From: Heterostelium multicystogenum | Lineage: Eukaryota; Evosea; Eumycetozoa; Acytosteliales; Acytosteliaceae | Assembly (NCBI GenBank): GCA_003667245.1 | Contig: RCNN01000073.1 | Span: forward strand, 1 to 64,000 | Reading direction: 5' to 3' | Length of the DNA: 64,000 bases | Shown: positions 1-12,421 of the stretch, piece by piece | Position numbering within the stretch: the first letter of the stretch is position 1 | Layout: each line of letters opens with the position of its first letter | Position numbers and translations under genes: made by a program | The notes under the pieces: model-generated | What the model was told of the DNA's origin: nothing | Databases searched by the model: none | Seen by the model: the letters and a program-made list of their open reading frames with translations, nothing else

Positions 1-608
1 AGTAACAGTAGAAGTTTCAAGCCACACACTAACCACTACTATCCAATAGTATTAATAAAATATTTATCATATTTTATATGTATCATCTTCCTATCAACTG
101 AGACACCACAGTAGTAGTTCAAGTCCTTAATTTACATAGTTCCATGTTGGAGAGGTCAAGGATAACCAAAAGTAGGGAAGTATTTTAATTTAACTTTCAT
201 TCACGGTCACCATTTTGTATGGTGACTATTGTTGATGTCTAAGGAATGATACGGACTCAAGCTTTTTCTGAATGAATAAACTACCAAAACTTTTCAAACT
301 TATTTCTTCTAAAAATGAGCTTTTAATTTATTTTGTTTTAATTAATTAATAGTGTGTGAATTGAAGAAATAATGTAAAATTAAATATTTTTTGGTGAATC
401 ATTAATTTATATTAAATTATTTTAACTTCAACAAAAATAACACAGACAGCAAAACACAATAATACATAGTAATACAACAGTAATAAGAATAGAACCATTA
501 GTAAACTGACCGATTGATTAGATTTGATTGATTGATTTGATTTGAAATAGATAGACAGACAGACAGACAGAGATAAATAGATTGTTAGTATACTTAGGTC
601 AAGTAGAA
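1..608. other. AT-rich upstream region
   Basis: No open frame of note on either strand. The stretch holds long A/T runs and a short GACA repeat near 552-570, as expected for a dictyostelid promoter and 5' UTR in front of the E4 gene. No RNA gene is visible. Confidence 0.6.
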
Positions 609-3600
609 ATGAAGAGATTGTTGTTTAAGATTACTGGACAGGAACGGTGATCAGGCTGAAGTACCTGAGCAGACTCCTCAAGAGCAAGCCGAGAATCAAG
701 ATGCCGCTTCACTTCACTGCTGAGGAAATGAGAAAAAGAAGAATGGAGAGATTCCAACAGATGGAGGCTGAGGCTCAAGCTGCTGGCCTAAAAACAATTA
801 GAACTTACCAAATCACCATCTCCACCACTCAACTCTACTAAACCCACCTCACCGAAGCCAGTATCACCACCATTAAAATCAGCTGCACCATCATCAACAA
901 GCAAACCAGTTTGCTTCTACAACTACAACCACAACAAGCAAACCAGCTGCTACATCTGCAGCATCCACAGTATCAGCAAATGCACTTGTAACTATCAAAA
1001 ATGGCAACTTTACTGATGTCAGCCAAATGTAACTAACATATATTACAATATTTGTTAAATTTTTCTAGAAAATTAGAGAATGTGATGTACCAATGACAGA
1101 ATCAGATTATTATTTCCTTGAAAGGATATTGTATATTTACTTGAGACCAACTGTAAGTTTAGCAGAGTGAACCTATCAATTGTTGTTGATTGCTAACTAG
1201 TGATTTAGTCTGAGAACAAAGCTGTATATTTACAATCGTTGGCTTCTGAATTGAAAAGTGAACTCGAAGCTAGTGGCGAAAAGTGTTACAAGTTGACACC
1301 AGACGTATTGGATAGATTCATTGTAGAGAGATTGTCGACTAATACCAAACTATCCAGCAGTTGAATATCTCATTGCCACTTACAATCGCTTAAAAATGAG
1401 TCAAAGAAGAAAGTCAAGCTTTCGCTCACGATCAAACTTTCACTAATCAATTGACAGAGTTGATTGTACGTTACCTTGGAATTATTCTAACGATTCCTGA
1501 TATGTTCCAAAACTCTTCAACACCAGCATACGGTTCAGGTCCAGTGCAACTGGTTCCTTATCTCAGAGGAGAATTCGTCGAAGAGTTATCCTATGAATTC
1601 TTGCAATCCTTCATTGATCTCTACCAGGAGGACAAAAAACGAAGTAAGTCAATCATTCTTTGTGCTCTGCAATATACTAACAATGAATTCCTAGATATTC
1701 CAACCAATCTTTAGATATATGTCCGCTAAAATGTATACCATTACATTGTTGGGTGATTTCCTATCCTACTTCAAAGCTTTTTCAACTTTAATACAATTTA
1801 AAGCACTTTCCGACATTGTAAGTATAATATGGACGAAGCTCAGACCATTGGGATTGGCTCCTTAACATTGATATTTTGTTTCTAGTTTATCAATTCACAA
1901 TATTGGAATCCACCAAATTACACTGGACCACAAATGGAAAGCTCAACCTATATGGGCACATATTTCTCACCAAGTGCAGTCTCGAATGATAGAGCTGTTA
2001 TGACACAATATTTCCCCTCAGCATCACAGTTGTCGCAGTTGAACATTAGGGATGCATTCGTTTCAATTCATTCAGTGCTAAAAAATTATCATGCTGGACT
2101 CCATCAATTGGTTCGTTCACTACTCAGATCGTCACCAGAAAGCTAAAGAGGCATTCTTGGTTTGGATTTGTTCCGCCATTGATAAGAATGCAGGACGTAC
2201 AAAGATGAGCGTGAAAGAGAATGAAGTTGCATCTGATGGATTTGCACTCAACTTAGTCGCAGTAATGATTCTTCTCTGTGAAGCTTTCGTTGATATTTCA
2301 TTCTCAAAGGTTTCTATGATCGATACCAACTTCCTCCTCAATAGCAAAACGTCATGATTTATCTTCATACACTAGACTTTCTGCCACTTCTGAGGAAGGT
2401 TTGAAGAGTGGAAGAATTCAAAACAACTTGAACCATCTGGTTAGTAATTAATTACCATTATTGCAAAGTTTGATAACTAACTAACCAATAATTTAGAAAA
2501 TGTTAATTTCATAACTGAATGCTTCTTTGTTACTCTTAGATGTATTCATTATTGCATTCAATCCAACCTTTTTCAAAGATAAAGAATTATTCCAGAGTAC
2601 TAAGAGACATCGAAGACTTAAAGAGAAATCTTACCGAAACAAGATCAGCATGGCAAAATGTATGTAATTCAACATTTTAAATTCTTTCAATCAAACTAAC
2701 CTGTGAATTCATAGACCCCACAAGCAAGACTCCACGAAGCAAATCTAGAAATGGCAAAGAAGAAAGAAGATTTTTATCAAGGGAACTTTTATTGCATTGG
2801 AGGCACAAATATTTGAACAACAATTCATTCAAAAGACTGCTTTCTTCTTAATTTTCACAACCAAGTGGTTACTCAAAGTTATTAATCCAAAAGATCAAAA
2901 GTAACTATCAATTTAAAATTGTAAAGAAATAACGTATTAACCAGATTTATTGTTAGACTTCCATTACCAGTATCACCACCAAATATTCAATTTGCTGCAT
3001 TACCTGAGTTTTGTATTGAGGATGTAGTAGATTTCTTCTCAAATGTTGCAAACATATTCCCTCAGTACCTTGAAAACTTGCCATTGGAAATTCTTGTCAA
3101 CTTTTTCATTACAGTCCTATCTGCACCAGAGAACGTTAAGAATCCATATCTCAAAGCAAAGATTGTAGAAGTAAGTCCTACCGATCAGTATCTCTCAAAT
3201 CCTTATTGACTAAATTCCTTTTTCTTATAGATTCTCTCTGATTTGTCCCAGAGGTAATAATCCAGCAACAACTACTATGCATCTTTGTTCGAGTGTAGCG
3301 ATTTGGTAAAGGAAAACTTGGCATCATCTCTCATGAGATTCTATGTTGATATCGAATTTACAGGTGCACATAATCAATTTCTATGAAAATTCAACTATCG
3401 TTACCAAGCTGCTCACATCTTAAAAAATACCTTTGGAATAACCCATATTTCCAGAATAAGATAATTGCTGAGAGCAAAAAGCCAGAATCATTCTTGAGAT
3501 TCACCAACATGATGATCAATGATTCTATTATCTTCTCGATGAATCACTCTCCAAGCTTGCAGATATCAGAAATCATCAGATACTCAGCGAGGGCCCAGAG

Positions 3601-4365
3601 TGGCAACAACTTACCCCAGATGTTCAACGTGAAAAAGTAGAGACTTTCCATCGTAATGAAGGAATTGTCAAGTCATGTCTAATGCTTGCCAATAACAATG
3701 TTAATATGCTTCACTTTTTGTCACAGAAGGTAGTTGAGCCATTCATGAGACCAGAGATCCTTGACAGAATTTCTGCAATGATGAACTACTTCCTTTCACA
3801 ACTAGTCGGACCAAAGTGCCACAGACCTCAAGGTAAGAGAGCCGGAGAAATACAACTTCAATCCAAAGGTGTTGTTGGAGCAAATGACCGATATCTATCT
3901 ATTCTTGGCAGTTGATGAACGTTTCATTCTTTCTGTCGTCAAGGACGGTAGAAAGTTTCAAGATACCAACATTTGCCACAGCTGACAGAATTATGAGAAG
4001 AGAGAGATTAAAGAATGAAGAAGAGCTCAAACAAATTCAGTCGTCTCATTGAACGTCTCGAAACAAGCAGCCAAGGAAGAAGAACAAGAGGAAGAAGATC
4101 TTGGTGACATCCCAGACGAGTATCTCGATCCAATTCTCAGCACATTGATGCGTGATCCAGTTACATTGCCCTCAAGTAAAACAGTTATCGATCGTCAAAC
4201 CATTATTAGACATTTGCTCAGTGACCAAACTGACCCATTCAATCGTTCCAAACTTACTGAAGATATGCTTATTCCAACACAGAACTAAAGGCTGAGATTG
4301 AAAGCATGGATACAATCAAAGAAACAAACATAAATGATAAATTCACTATAATATTTTTTAAATAA
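609..4365 (+). CDS. ufd2: Ubiquitin conjugation factor E4 (UFD2 family, U-box)
   Basis: Multi-exon gene for the ubiquitin chain elongation factor E4, which extends ubiquitin chains on substrates for the proteasome, usually with CDC48/p97. The C-terminal U-box is clear at about 4106-4290: '[18 protein letters not shown]', then '[12 protein letters not shown]' and 'DPFNRSKL'. Upstream blocks '[19 protein letters not shown]', '[20 protein letters not shown]' and '[19 protein letters not shown]' (about 3460-3830) match the UFD2 core. The N-terminus has '[16 protein letters not shown]', as in other E4 proteins. Introns lie near 1030-1075, 1630-1700, 1820-1885 and further on. At least eight one-base frame changes break the reading (for example near 3250, 3390, 3510, 3640, 3830, 3960 and 4280), yet each block stays conserved, so I favour sequence errors over a pseudogene. 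The start is uncertain (ATG at 609 or 647). After the last shift the frame runs on to a TAA at 4363-4365. Confidence 0.85.
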
Positions 4366-4429
4366 AGAGCACAGGCTTAATAGGATACGATATGATGATT
4401 TATTTATCAAAGGTAGTTTGTCTGTTTGC

Positions 4430-5572
4430 TTACAAAATTCCCCATTGTTTCTCGAATACAGTTGTAAGTTTGAAACATGCACCGGCAGCTGAAAGTGGGT
4501 AGTTTGAAAAAAGCAATTTCTTCATGGTGATAATCGATCTTTACGGAAACCTGTTGAAAGTGCACCAATTACAATTGCACATTGTTGTAGTCCATTTAAT
4601 TTGTCGTCAATCTTTTGTTTCTTCTTGGTAGCATCTTTCTTTTTCCATATTCTTTCTCTTCTTTGACTCTTCTTTCTCCTTTACATCATCTACACCTTCA
4701 ACAAAGCTATCACCTGCACTTCTTACAATATTATCTGAATCTTCACCGTTATTCTCTTCACCCTCAATTGAAACAGGTACAACTGGCAATGGTGCATATC
4801 CAAAAAATCTCTGGTACCAATCAAACAAATCGACACATTTTGGTGCACTAAATGATGTCACTAAATAATCATTCATGTTGAAGACCATTAGAATGTGTAC
4901 TTTACAATTAGTTCTAAAAGTAGCAATACATACAAAATACTCTGCAACCTGGTGTAGATAATCAGTAACTGGATTCTTTATGACTTTAAATAATTTATCT
5001 GGACATTGGTAGCTCTAAATACTTAATTTATTTAATAATTGGACTAATATAGAAGTTAGTATCTGATTATGTTTGATTTAGTTCATTTACTATGACAGAA
5101 CATACCCATTAAAACCAGCAAATCTTTGGAAGGTTCTTGGGATTCTAGTTTGTGGGTGTACTTCAATCAATACATTCTTGGTAGTTCTAATATATACTTG
5201 CAAATGTCCTGCTTTTATTCAAAGGACTATCAAAAAGAGCTAATAAACACTATAATTAAAGATAATAAAGAATCTTGTTAATTACTTGTCGGTTCAACAA
5301 GATATAGATCAAACTTTGATGTTTCTATATCATCTGTTTGATCTATTTGTATCTAATATATTATATTTACTTGATGTAAAATATCTGGTCTTGCTTCTGA
5401 TGCTTCTCTTTTGAATTTCTTTAAGAAATCAGCATGATCATCACAATTCAACAACTGGTAGCTCTCCTTTAACCTTAACAGTCTCCAAAGTAGCGTGTTC
5501 CAAAATGATGATCAATTTCTTTTGATCCTTCAATGGCAAATCTTTTTGTTTAATAGCATTTGATACTGACAT
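4430..5572 (-). CDS. emg1: EMG1/NEP1 rRNA pseudouridine N1-methyltransferase
   Basis: SPOUT-class methyltransferase of the small-subunit processome; in the family it methylates a pseudouridine in 18S rRNA. From the ATG at 5570-5572 the blocks run in family order: '[18 protein letters not shown]', '[20 protein letters not shown]', '[16 protein letters not shown]', '[20 protein letters not shown]', '[13 protein letters not shown]', '[12 protein letters not shown]' and, at the very end, '[20 protein letters not shown]', ending in 'WGIL' and a TAA at 4430-4432. There are at least two introns (near 5030-5095 and 5220-5290) plus one-base frame changes near 5450 and 4520. An acidic and then lysine-rich insertion (about 4615-4790, rich in E, D and K) sits between the last two conserved blocks, where animal and yeast proteins have only a short loop. 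The 3' end converges on the E4 gene, 65 bp away. Confidence 0.85.
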
Positions 5573-5823
5573 CTTCTCTTTTCGACACTACAGTAATATT
5601 TATACTATTCAATTAAACTGTATTAAAGATGATGATTTAAACAATAAAAGACTGTATGTAATATTGTTAAAAAGTGTCGTTCGTTTTTTCTTTTTTAAAT
5701 TTTTATTTTATTTTTTAAATTACAAGCACACAAGGCAATATCATAAATATTAGTTATAATTTGTTTGTTTTTATTTTGACATTAATATTATTGTTTTAGT
5801 TTTTTTAAATATCTACAAGCTTA

Positions 5824-8408
5824 TTATCCTCTTTGTACTGAAACAGAGTCAATAATAAGGTTGGTGTTGTTAGTTTGTTCGTTTGATGATTGATTTCCAC
5901 TCATGAATGGGTCCAAGTCATCGAATATGATTGCATTGTCATTGATTGTTGGTTTGCTGAGCATAAATTCATCTGTAAATTTAAAGACATCCGATTGGGC
6001 AGTAATTGTAGTGTTATCATTATGGTCGATTCCATTACCATTGGTTTCTTCGTTTTCATCGAGTTGTTCTTCCAATTGTTCAATAGTGATTTCATCGTCC
6101 CATACACCATCATCTTCTCCTACGACGTCATTTTTCTTCAAATTTCTGTGACTCTTGATGTTCTTCATTGTGAACAGATTCCTCAAAAGCTGGTACTTGT
6201 TGTTCATTTTCCTCAACCACAGAGTCTTCATGAATTGGTGATTCTTCCTCAACAGCTGGTTCTTCGTGAATCGAATCCTCAACAGCTGGCTCTTCGTGGT
6301 GAGCTGGTTCTTCGATAGCTGGAACTTCATTAGTTGTTTGTTCAACTGCTGGTTCATCATGGACTGGTTTCTCAACAGCTGGTTCTTCATTATGAACAGA
6401 TTCCTCAACAGCTGATTCTTCATCATGATCTGATATCTCATTGTGAACGGATTCCCTCAGCAGCAGCTGGGACTGGTTCTTCAACAGCTGATTTCACATG
6501 AACTGACTCTTCTACAGCTGGTTCTTCATTGTGTACTGGTTCCTCATGATCTGACTCTTCTACAGCTGGTTCCTCATGAACTGATTCCCTCATTGTGAAC
6601 TGGTTCCTTCTAACAACTGGCTCCCTCATGTACTGACTCTTCGACAGCTGGTTCCTCATGAACTGACTCCTCATTGTGAACAGGTTCCTCAACAGCTGGC
6701 TCCTTATGTACTGACTCTTCGACTGCTGGTACCTCAACTGCTGGTACTTCAACAGCTGGTTCTTCGACTGCTGGTACTTCAACTGCTGGTTCTTCAACTG
6801 CTGGTACTTCGACTGCTGGTACTTCAACAGCTGGTACTTCAACTGCTGGTACTTCGACTGCTGGTTCTTCGACAGCTAGTACCCCAACAGCTGGCTCCTT
6901 ATGTACTGACTCTTCGACTGCTGGTACCTCAAAGCTGGTACTTCAACAGCTGGTACTTCAACAGCTGGTTTCTCATGAACTTGCTCCTCTACAATTGTTT
7001 GTTCAACAACTGTTTCATCATGAACTGATGTTCAATAGTTGGTTTTTCTTCAACTGGCTGCTCAACAGCTGGTACTTTCAACTGTTGGTTTCTCGACAGC
7101 TGGCTCTTTCTGGGCAAAATCGTCGACTGTTAACTCTTTAACTTCTGCTGGTGGCAATTGTTCTATGTTTGATCTCTGCAACCTTGAGCTCATCAATTTT
7201 TGGAGTCTCAATAACGATTGGTTTATTTTCAATTACTGCAGATGTTTTAGTTGTTGTGGTTGTAGTTGTAGTTGATGGCTTAGTTACTGGTTTGAGAACT
7301 ACTTGATGAACCGGTCTTTGTGATGGGACTGGATGAAGTAGTCTTAACATTATCCTTTGAATCTACTTTCTGAAATTTTAACAATAATTAGTTATAACCT
7401 AGCAAATGCTGAAAATATGAATCATGTTACCTTCAGGGTGCTGGTTGTTATTGGCTTGACAATATTTGATTTTGTTGCTGATGCAGATGTTGTTTGTTGT
7501 AGTTGTGGTAGTGGAGGAGGAGGAAGTATGCAAGCTACTTGATGATCCAGAGGCTGTTAATTTCGATGCAGTTGCTACTTTTGGCAGGAGTTTTACCTTT
7601 TGGTTGGTATAATACTCTGTGAGGCAGTGCTGGTTTGTTTTTGGGTGGGGTTGATGTTGTTGATGATGTAGTTGATGCTGATGGAGATTTCACCCAAAGT
7701 TGATGATGAACTTGATTTGGTAATTACTTTTGGTGGGGTAGATGTAGTTGATGAAGCTTGCTGTTGCTTGTTGTTGGCTTGTGAGTTGTTAATTTGCTAG
7801 CAGAGGTGGAGGCTGCTGGCTTGACAGCAGTCTTTGCTGGAGAAGGTGTGGCGGTGGTCGAAGTGGTGGTGGTAGTGGTAGTGGTGGTAGTTGTCTTCTT
7901 TATGGAAGGGGAGGAACTGGCAGTGGTTGCTGTTTTAGTTGGAGTGATAATCTTGGAGCTGCTGGTCGAGCTGGAGGTTGTTTTGGCGATGGTTGCAGGT
8001 GACTTGGTGACTGAAAGTAGCAGTTGTCTTCTTGTCTGGTGTGGAGATAGAGGTGATAGTTGATTTGGAAGTTGATTTCGATAGAGTGGTCGAGGCCTGT
8101 AACTCGTTGACCTTGGCAGTCAAAGTCTGATTCTCAAGGCGCAACTGCTCCATTTCCTGGACCAACTTTTGATTGGCAGCCAACACCTGGGCAACCTGTG
8201 CTTTTTGTGCCTCTAACTCATTGAGCAATGTATCGTAATCTGGTTTGACATCCATACTTCTTTCTTCTTCAATTTTCACAACACACTCAAAAAGGATAAT
8301 ATCTATCTTAGGTGCTGACGATTCTGTTGATGTTGTTGATGTTGTGGTTGTTGTAGCTGTGGGTGAGTCGGTAATGGTTGGGGTTTGGTTTATTAAGTTT
8401 GATTCCAA
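5824..8408 (-). CDS. Coiled-coil protein with EPAVEE repeats
   Basis: Not a family I recognise. The N-terminus ('MDVKPDYDTLLNELEAQ' at 8255, or an upstream in-frame Met at 8408 giving a Thr-rich leader) leads into a heptad coiled coil of about 50 residues ('LRLENQTLTAKVNELQ'). Then come Ser/Thr/Lys-rich stretches with poly-Thr, one intron near 7371-7429, and a long run of short repeats such as 'EEPAVEESVH' and 'TPAVEVPAVE' (about 6190-7110). The C-terminus is acidic ('GVWDDEITIEQLEEQLDE') and ends with 'IIFDDLDPFMSGNQ'. The frame changes several times inside the repeats, so the length is unsure. No signal peptide or membrane span is visible. The coiled coil, disordered middle and acidic tail suggest a scaffold or cytoskeletal linker, but this is only inference. 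Confidence 0.6.
6190..7110 (-). repeat. 15/30-bp coding minisatellite (PAVE repeats)
   Basis: Tandem array inside the preceding gene. On the + strand the 15-base unit reads gctggtacttcaact with small variants and is densest at 6720-6900. Longer 30-45-base units that also encode VHNEE or VHEE are found at 6190-6700. On the coding strand the units give PAVEV, PAVEE and SVHNEEPAVEE. Most units differ at third positions, so selection on the protein is likely, although the frame breaks here may also be alignment or assembly slips. Confidence 0.85.
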
Positions 8409-10010
8409 GTTTGGTCCTAATCTAACTACCTATATATTAAACCTATATATATTTATGTTTGCTTTGCTATATCAACAAAAACAAACTAAATAATAATAGT
8501 AATAATAATAATAATTCAAAATAATATTAATAATCCAATTTAAATATATTAAGAAAAGCTATATGTGGGTGGTGTGCTTTGTTTAAACCAAATTAATGAT
8601 TTACATTCATTCAATTGATGCTATGTTGTTGTTGTTGTTTATTGTTGTGTTCTATTTAACAAACACATGAAACTCCAATTAATAATAAGGTTTGAAATGA
8701 TTGTTTTTATTGGTTGGATAAGTAACTTTTGGTGGTGGTGGTTTTGAGTTCAATGTTATATAATTGAATGTAATGAATGGTTTAAAATGATGATTTGTTT
8801 AATGTATGGAATCAATTATTGAATAAAATAAAATAAGATACTAACTACTAACTGTTATTGTTTAAAAAACAAAATAAAATAAAAAATTAAGATATATCAT
8901 GAAAAAATATCTACTGAAGGATACTTGATCTTACTTACTATTAGGAATTAACTCGTAAGTTGAATTCTTTTAAGTTTAGTTTTATAAGGCTTAGATAAAA
9001 TACTAATAATAATTTAGTATAAGAACAAATATGAATATATGTGTGTGATAAGTTTGCAGAATGATTGTCAATGATATTAGAAAATAGACCAAATCAAAAT
9101 AAGATAAATATGTCACTTCAAAACAACAAAACCAACACACATCACTTTCAGATGTTTTTTGCTTTGAAAAAATTAAAAATCAAATTTATTTTATTCTTTT
9201 TGATGGCTTTCAAAGAAAAAAACTGTTCGACTTGATGATTACAAAAATAACTATTTATATCTGTCCGAATAGTATTGTTAAAGATATTACAATCAAATGT
9301 CTTTATATTGGGTTATTCCAAGGCAATGAACACTAATATCATTACTAACCTTAAATTTATTTTTTTATTCAAGACATCAAAATAAGATACTTCATAGATA
9401 TTATTGAAGTTGAAAACACCCAAGTTGATATATCAGTTGTCCCAACTTTTGATTTTAAGTTTTCAAAGATGTCCAAAAATTGGATGGACAACTATAAACT
9501 AAACAAAAAATTCTCTATTAATATACATACTCCTTTCATAAATCATCATATAATTATTAATTAATTCATCTTTGAACTTTAATAGAAAGAAATATGTATA
9601 TTTACAAAATCATCATGTATTATATCTCAGAGACTTGGATCTAACTTAAATAAATTATAAACCCAACTCCTACTATTCATATGAAAACTCTTTAAACTCA
9701 CTTAACAACATGTTGTTGAATTACTTAAAAAAAATGATGAATTAAATTGTTTGGATGTTGATTCTATCTCTAATAAATATTTATTTTTAAAGATCTATGA
9801 TAAATTAGAATGAAAATATTATACATACGTTATTAATAGCCTTATTATCAATATTTTAATAATAATAATAACAGTGTAATTGTTTTACAAAAAACTTGTG
9901 TACTTCAGTTTCAGCAAACTGTGTTCATTTTCATTTCATTTTTAATTTTAGCAATATTAATATTACTTAAAGTTTATCTAATAATATATATAATTTATTC
10001 AAATAAGAAG
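8409..10010. other. Intergenic AT-rich region
   Basis: Divergent spacer of 1.6 kb. It contains A/T runs and TAA/ATT microsatellites (about 8490-8530 and 9850-9875), and no open frame or RNA gene that I can support. It must hold promoters for the repeat protein on the left and the SPCS1-like gene on the right. Confidence 0.5.
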
Positions 10011-10507
10011 ATGGTAAGTTAGCGAACTAGTAATCATTGAATTCTCAAAAGAGTATAACTAATGAATCATCAATATATATAACTACTTACTATAGGATTT
10101 CGAAGGTCCAAAAGCTAGCAGAAAAGATATATCAATACTTGATAATCATATTTGGTGTATGTTATTGATTGATTGATGATGATGATGATGATAATGATAG
10201 TTATCAGTTGATATTAAATAGCTAATCTATTGTTATGTTGCAATATTATATAGATCATTGGTTGGATTATTGGTTTCTATCAACAAAGCTTTTTAATCAC
10301 TTTTTATTTTGTAGCAGCAGGTACTCCTTTTTAGCTTTGATTGTATGTAGATAGATTGATAGGAGAAAAGGATGTCATGGATTGTTGTTTGATCAATATC
10401 ACTAACATATATATCCAACTTTTTAGGTTTGTCTCCCAGACTGGAGTATTTTTAATAAGCATCCTCTTAATTGGCAAAAAGAACAACAGCAACAGCAGAC
10501 CAAGTAA
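10011..10507 (+). CDS. spcs1: Probable signal peptidase complex subunit 1 (SPCS1/SPC12)
   Basis: Small gene built from short exons, too fragmented to show as one ORF. Exon 1 is the ATG alone (10011-10013). Exon 2 from 10096 gives 'DFEGPKASRKDISILDNHIW'. Exon 3 from 10254 gives 'IIGWIIGFYQQSFLITFYF', a membrane span. Exon 4 after the acceptor at about 10427 gives 'VCLPDWSIFNKHPLNWQKE' and a glutamine-rich end. Family members start MD(Y/F)xGQK, have two membrane hairpin segments and end with LPPWPIYRRHPLKW, which fits this order. The protein is a non-catalytic subunit of the ER signal peptidase. The intron phases between exons 2-3 and 3-4 do not join cleanly as read; a base error at each junction, or a missed short exon coding the second span, would explain this. 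Confidence 0.55.
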
Positions 10508-10592
10508 TAATCAAATTCACAATAAATAGAAATCTGTTATTTAAACAATAGCATTTTATGTATAAAAAAACGCAAACAAATACAAGTAAACG

Positions 10593-10844
10593 ATGCAAGC
10601 TCTCACTTTCAACTCTATATCTATATCGAATCTTTCATTTTAACATAAAGGAACAACAGAGAACCAAAACCATTGTTATTATCGTGTCATTCTTTTGTTA
10701 TGGATTGATGATCATCATGTGTTCAACGTTGAACAGCAGCATCATCAGCACCAAAATGCTGCACGACAGTTTATCCAACGTATCTTGTTGTCCAACAAAC
10801 AATATGAATCACGAGTTCCCACAAACTTATTAAATTATTTTTAA
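10593..10844 (+). CDS. Possible small Gln/His-rich protein (doubtful)
   Basis: One frame runs from an ATG at 10593 to a TAA at 10842-10844, with a single in-frame stop at 10641. It reads 'MQALTFNSISISNLSF', then 'WIDDHHVFNVEQQHHQHQ' and 'QFIQRILLSNKQYESR', ending 'VPTNLLNYF'. The later half looks like dictyostelid coding sequence (Q/H tract, charged helix). A different frame is open from 10558 to 10833 but has an unlikely composition. I do not recognise the protein; this could also be a decayed gene. Confidence 0.2.
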
Positions 10845-11121
10845 TTTAATTTAAATTTTTTGCTAATATTAAATAACAACACCTTACATAATAATTATTA
10901 TTCATATTATTAAAAAAATCATTAATAATAATATTAATATTAGTATTATTAGTTTTATTAAATATCTAAATCTAAGAATTAATTGTAAAATATATAATAA
11001 TATTGTATTAGTTGCTTAGTTAAGTAATACATACTACCAACTAAGATAAAGTTAGGGTTGTAGTTGTAGTAGTAGTAGTTTGAGGACGAGTCAAGAGTAG
11101 ACTTGTTGAGAAGATATAGAT

Positions 11122-12421
11122 ATGTCAAAGAAGAAATACTTTTTGGTCGATGGCAATGCAGACGACGACGACGACAGCAACGATGATGACAATGTCGAGT
11201 ATAAAGATGATCACCTGGATGATAGCACTGATGTTCTGCTTATGGACAGTGCTAGAAGTGGAGGTCCAAGCAGGTTGACTAGATCCTCCCCAGTTGTTGT
11301 TCATTCCGATGACAAAGATCACGAAGATGAGATTGACAACGGCGGCGACGACCATCATGTGGAGATAGATTTGGATGATGATGATTCGTCTTCTCGTGTC
11401 AACAACAACAACAGAAGTAATAGCAGTAATAACTTGACAATTATAAACTTTCAGGATCTGGATGATCCATTTTCAGATGGAGCCAATGGTTCACCACACA
11501 TATCTGCATACTCTACAACATTATCAAATTGGAGAAACATCATACGTAATTACAGAGCTGTAAATAATAATAGAAATAATAGTAATAATAATAGTAATAA
11601 TAGTAATTCAACAATGACACCGATTTCACCAATACCTCCAACAACTACACCTCCTCCATTACACAGCTATAGTACACATTTTCCATTCCCAACCTCAGCA
11701 CCAAGATGGGAGAATTCTCATTTGAAGGACAACGATACAATTGTAATCAAGCAGCCAGGTGGACATGTCTCACTGGGACTCAACGAAAAGAAGTTCTACC
11801 ATCATCTGCGAACTGGAGAACATGATCCTAATGGCCTATACATGGGATTGGCCGATCCCGACATTCTACTTCAGCACTACAATCAACATGGTAATGGAGC
11901 AGGCCCAAATGATATAACATATCTAAATGAATACGATGGTTTTATACATTCAGGTAACTTTGAAAGTTACAGAAGAAAGTATGTTCTTCAATCTTCCATA
12001 TCACAGATCTAATGACAAATTACTGACAATATTCATCCATTTATATAAAGGAAATTCCTGATATCGTTGATAACTTGTGAAATATTTTATAGTGCATTGC
12101 TGATGGCCGAGGTGCTGCAGTTCAACGCACCAATGCTCATGCTGATTCTAGTGATAATTTGTAATATAATAGGATTGTTTTCATTGACAAGAAACAGACT
12201 CAAGCTTTTCAACTTCTTTATTCTCTTCAATGTTCTTACCATCATTGGACAGATTATTATTAAAATGTTTACACCACTTTTCATTTTACGTCTACTTACA
12301 CTCATGATTGGAATAAGAGTTCGTCACGAGATGATACTGTAAGTAATCAATTTCTACTATTCAAATCAAACCAACCAAAAGCAAAGCTAACTAATTAACA
12401 ATCTTTTCTAGTGGAATATAG
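11122..12421 (+). CDS. Acidic multi-pass membrane protein, dictyostelid-type unknown
   Basis: Three exons join in frame: 11122-11978, 12093-12338 and 12412-12421, giving about 370 residues. The first 100 residues are very acidic (runs of Asp and Glu), followed by Asn-rich and Thr/Pro-rich disorder. Next is a folded-looking block of about 80 residues ('KQPGGHVSLGLNEKKFYHH' and 'YDGFIHSGNFESYRR'). The second exon then gives about three hydrophobic helices ('PMLMLILVIICNIIGLFSL', 'LFNFFILFNVLTIIGQIII', 'FILRLLTLMIGI'). Without splicing, the first ORF would stop 34 codons early and the helices would be orphaned, so the donor at 11979 (gtatgt) is well supported. There is no signal peptide, so the long acidic part is probably cytosolic. 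Function unknown. Confidence 0.7.

Noticed and set aside
609..4365. E4 gene as a pseudogene
   Set aside because: The same type of one-base break is seen in several other essential genes nearby, so an assembly cause is more likely.
12087..12305. Reverse ORF opposite the membrane-helix exon
   Set aside because: The + strand exon joins in phase with 11122-11978 and gives membrane helices.
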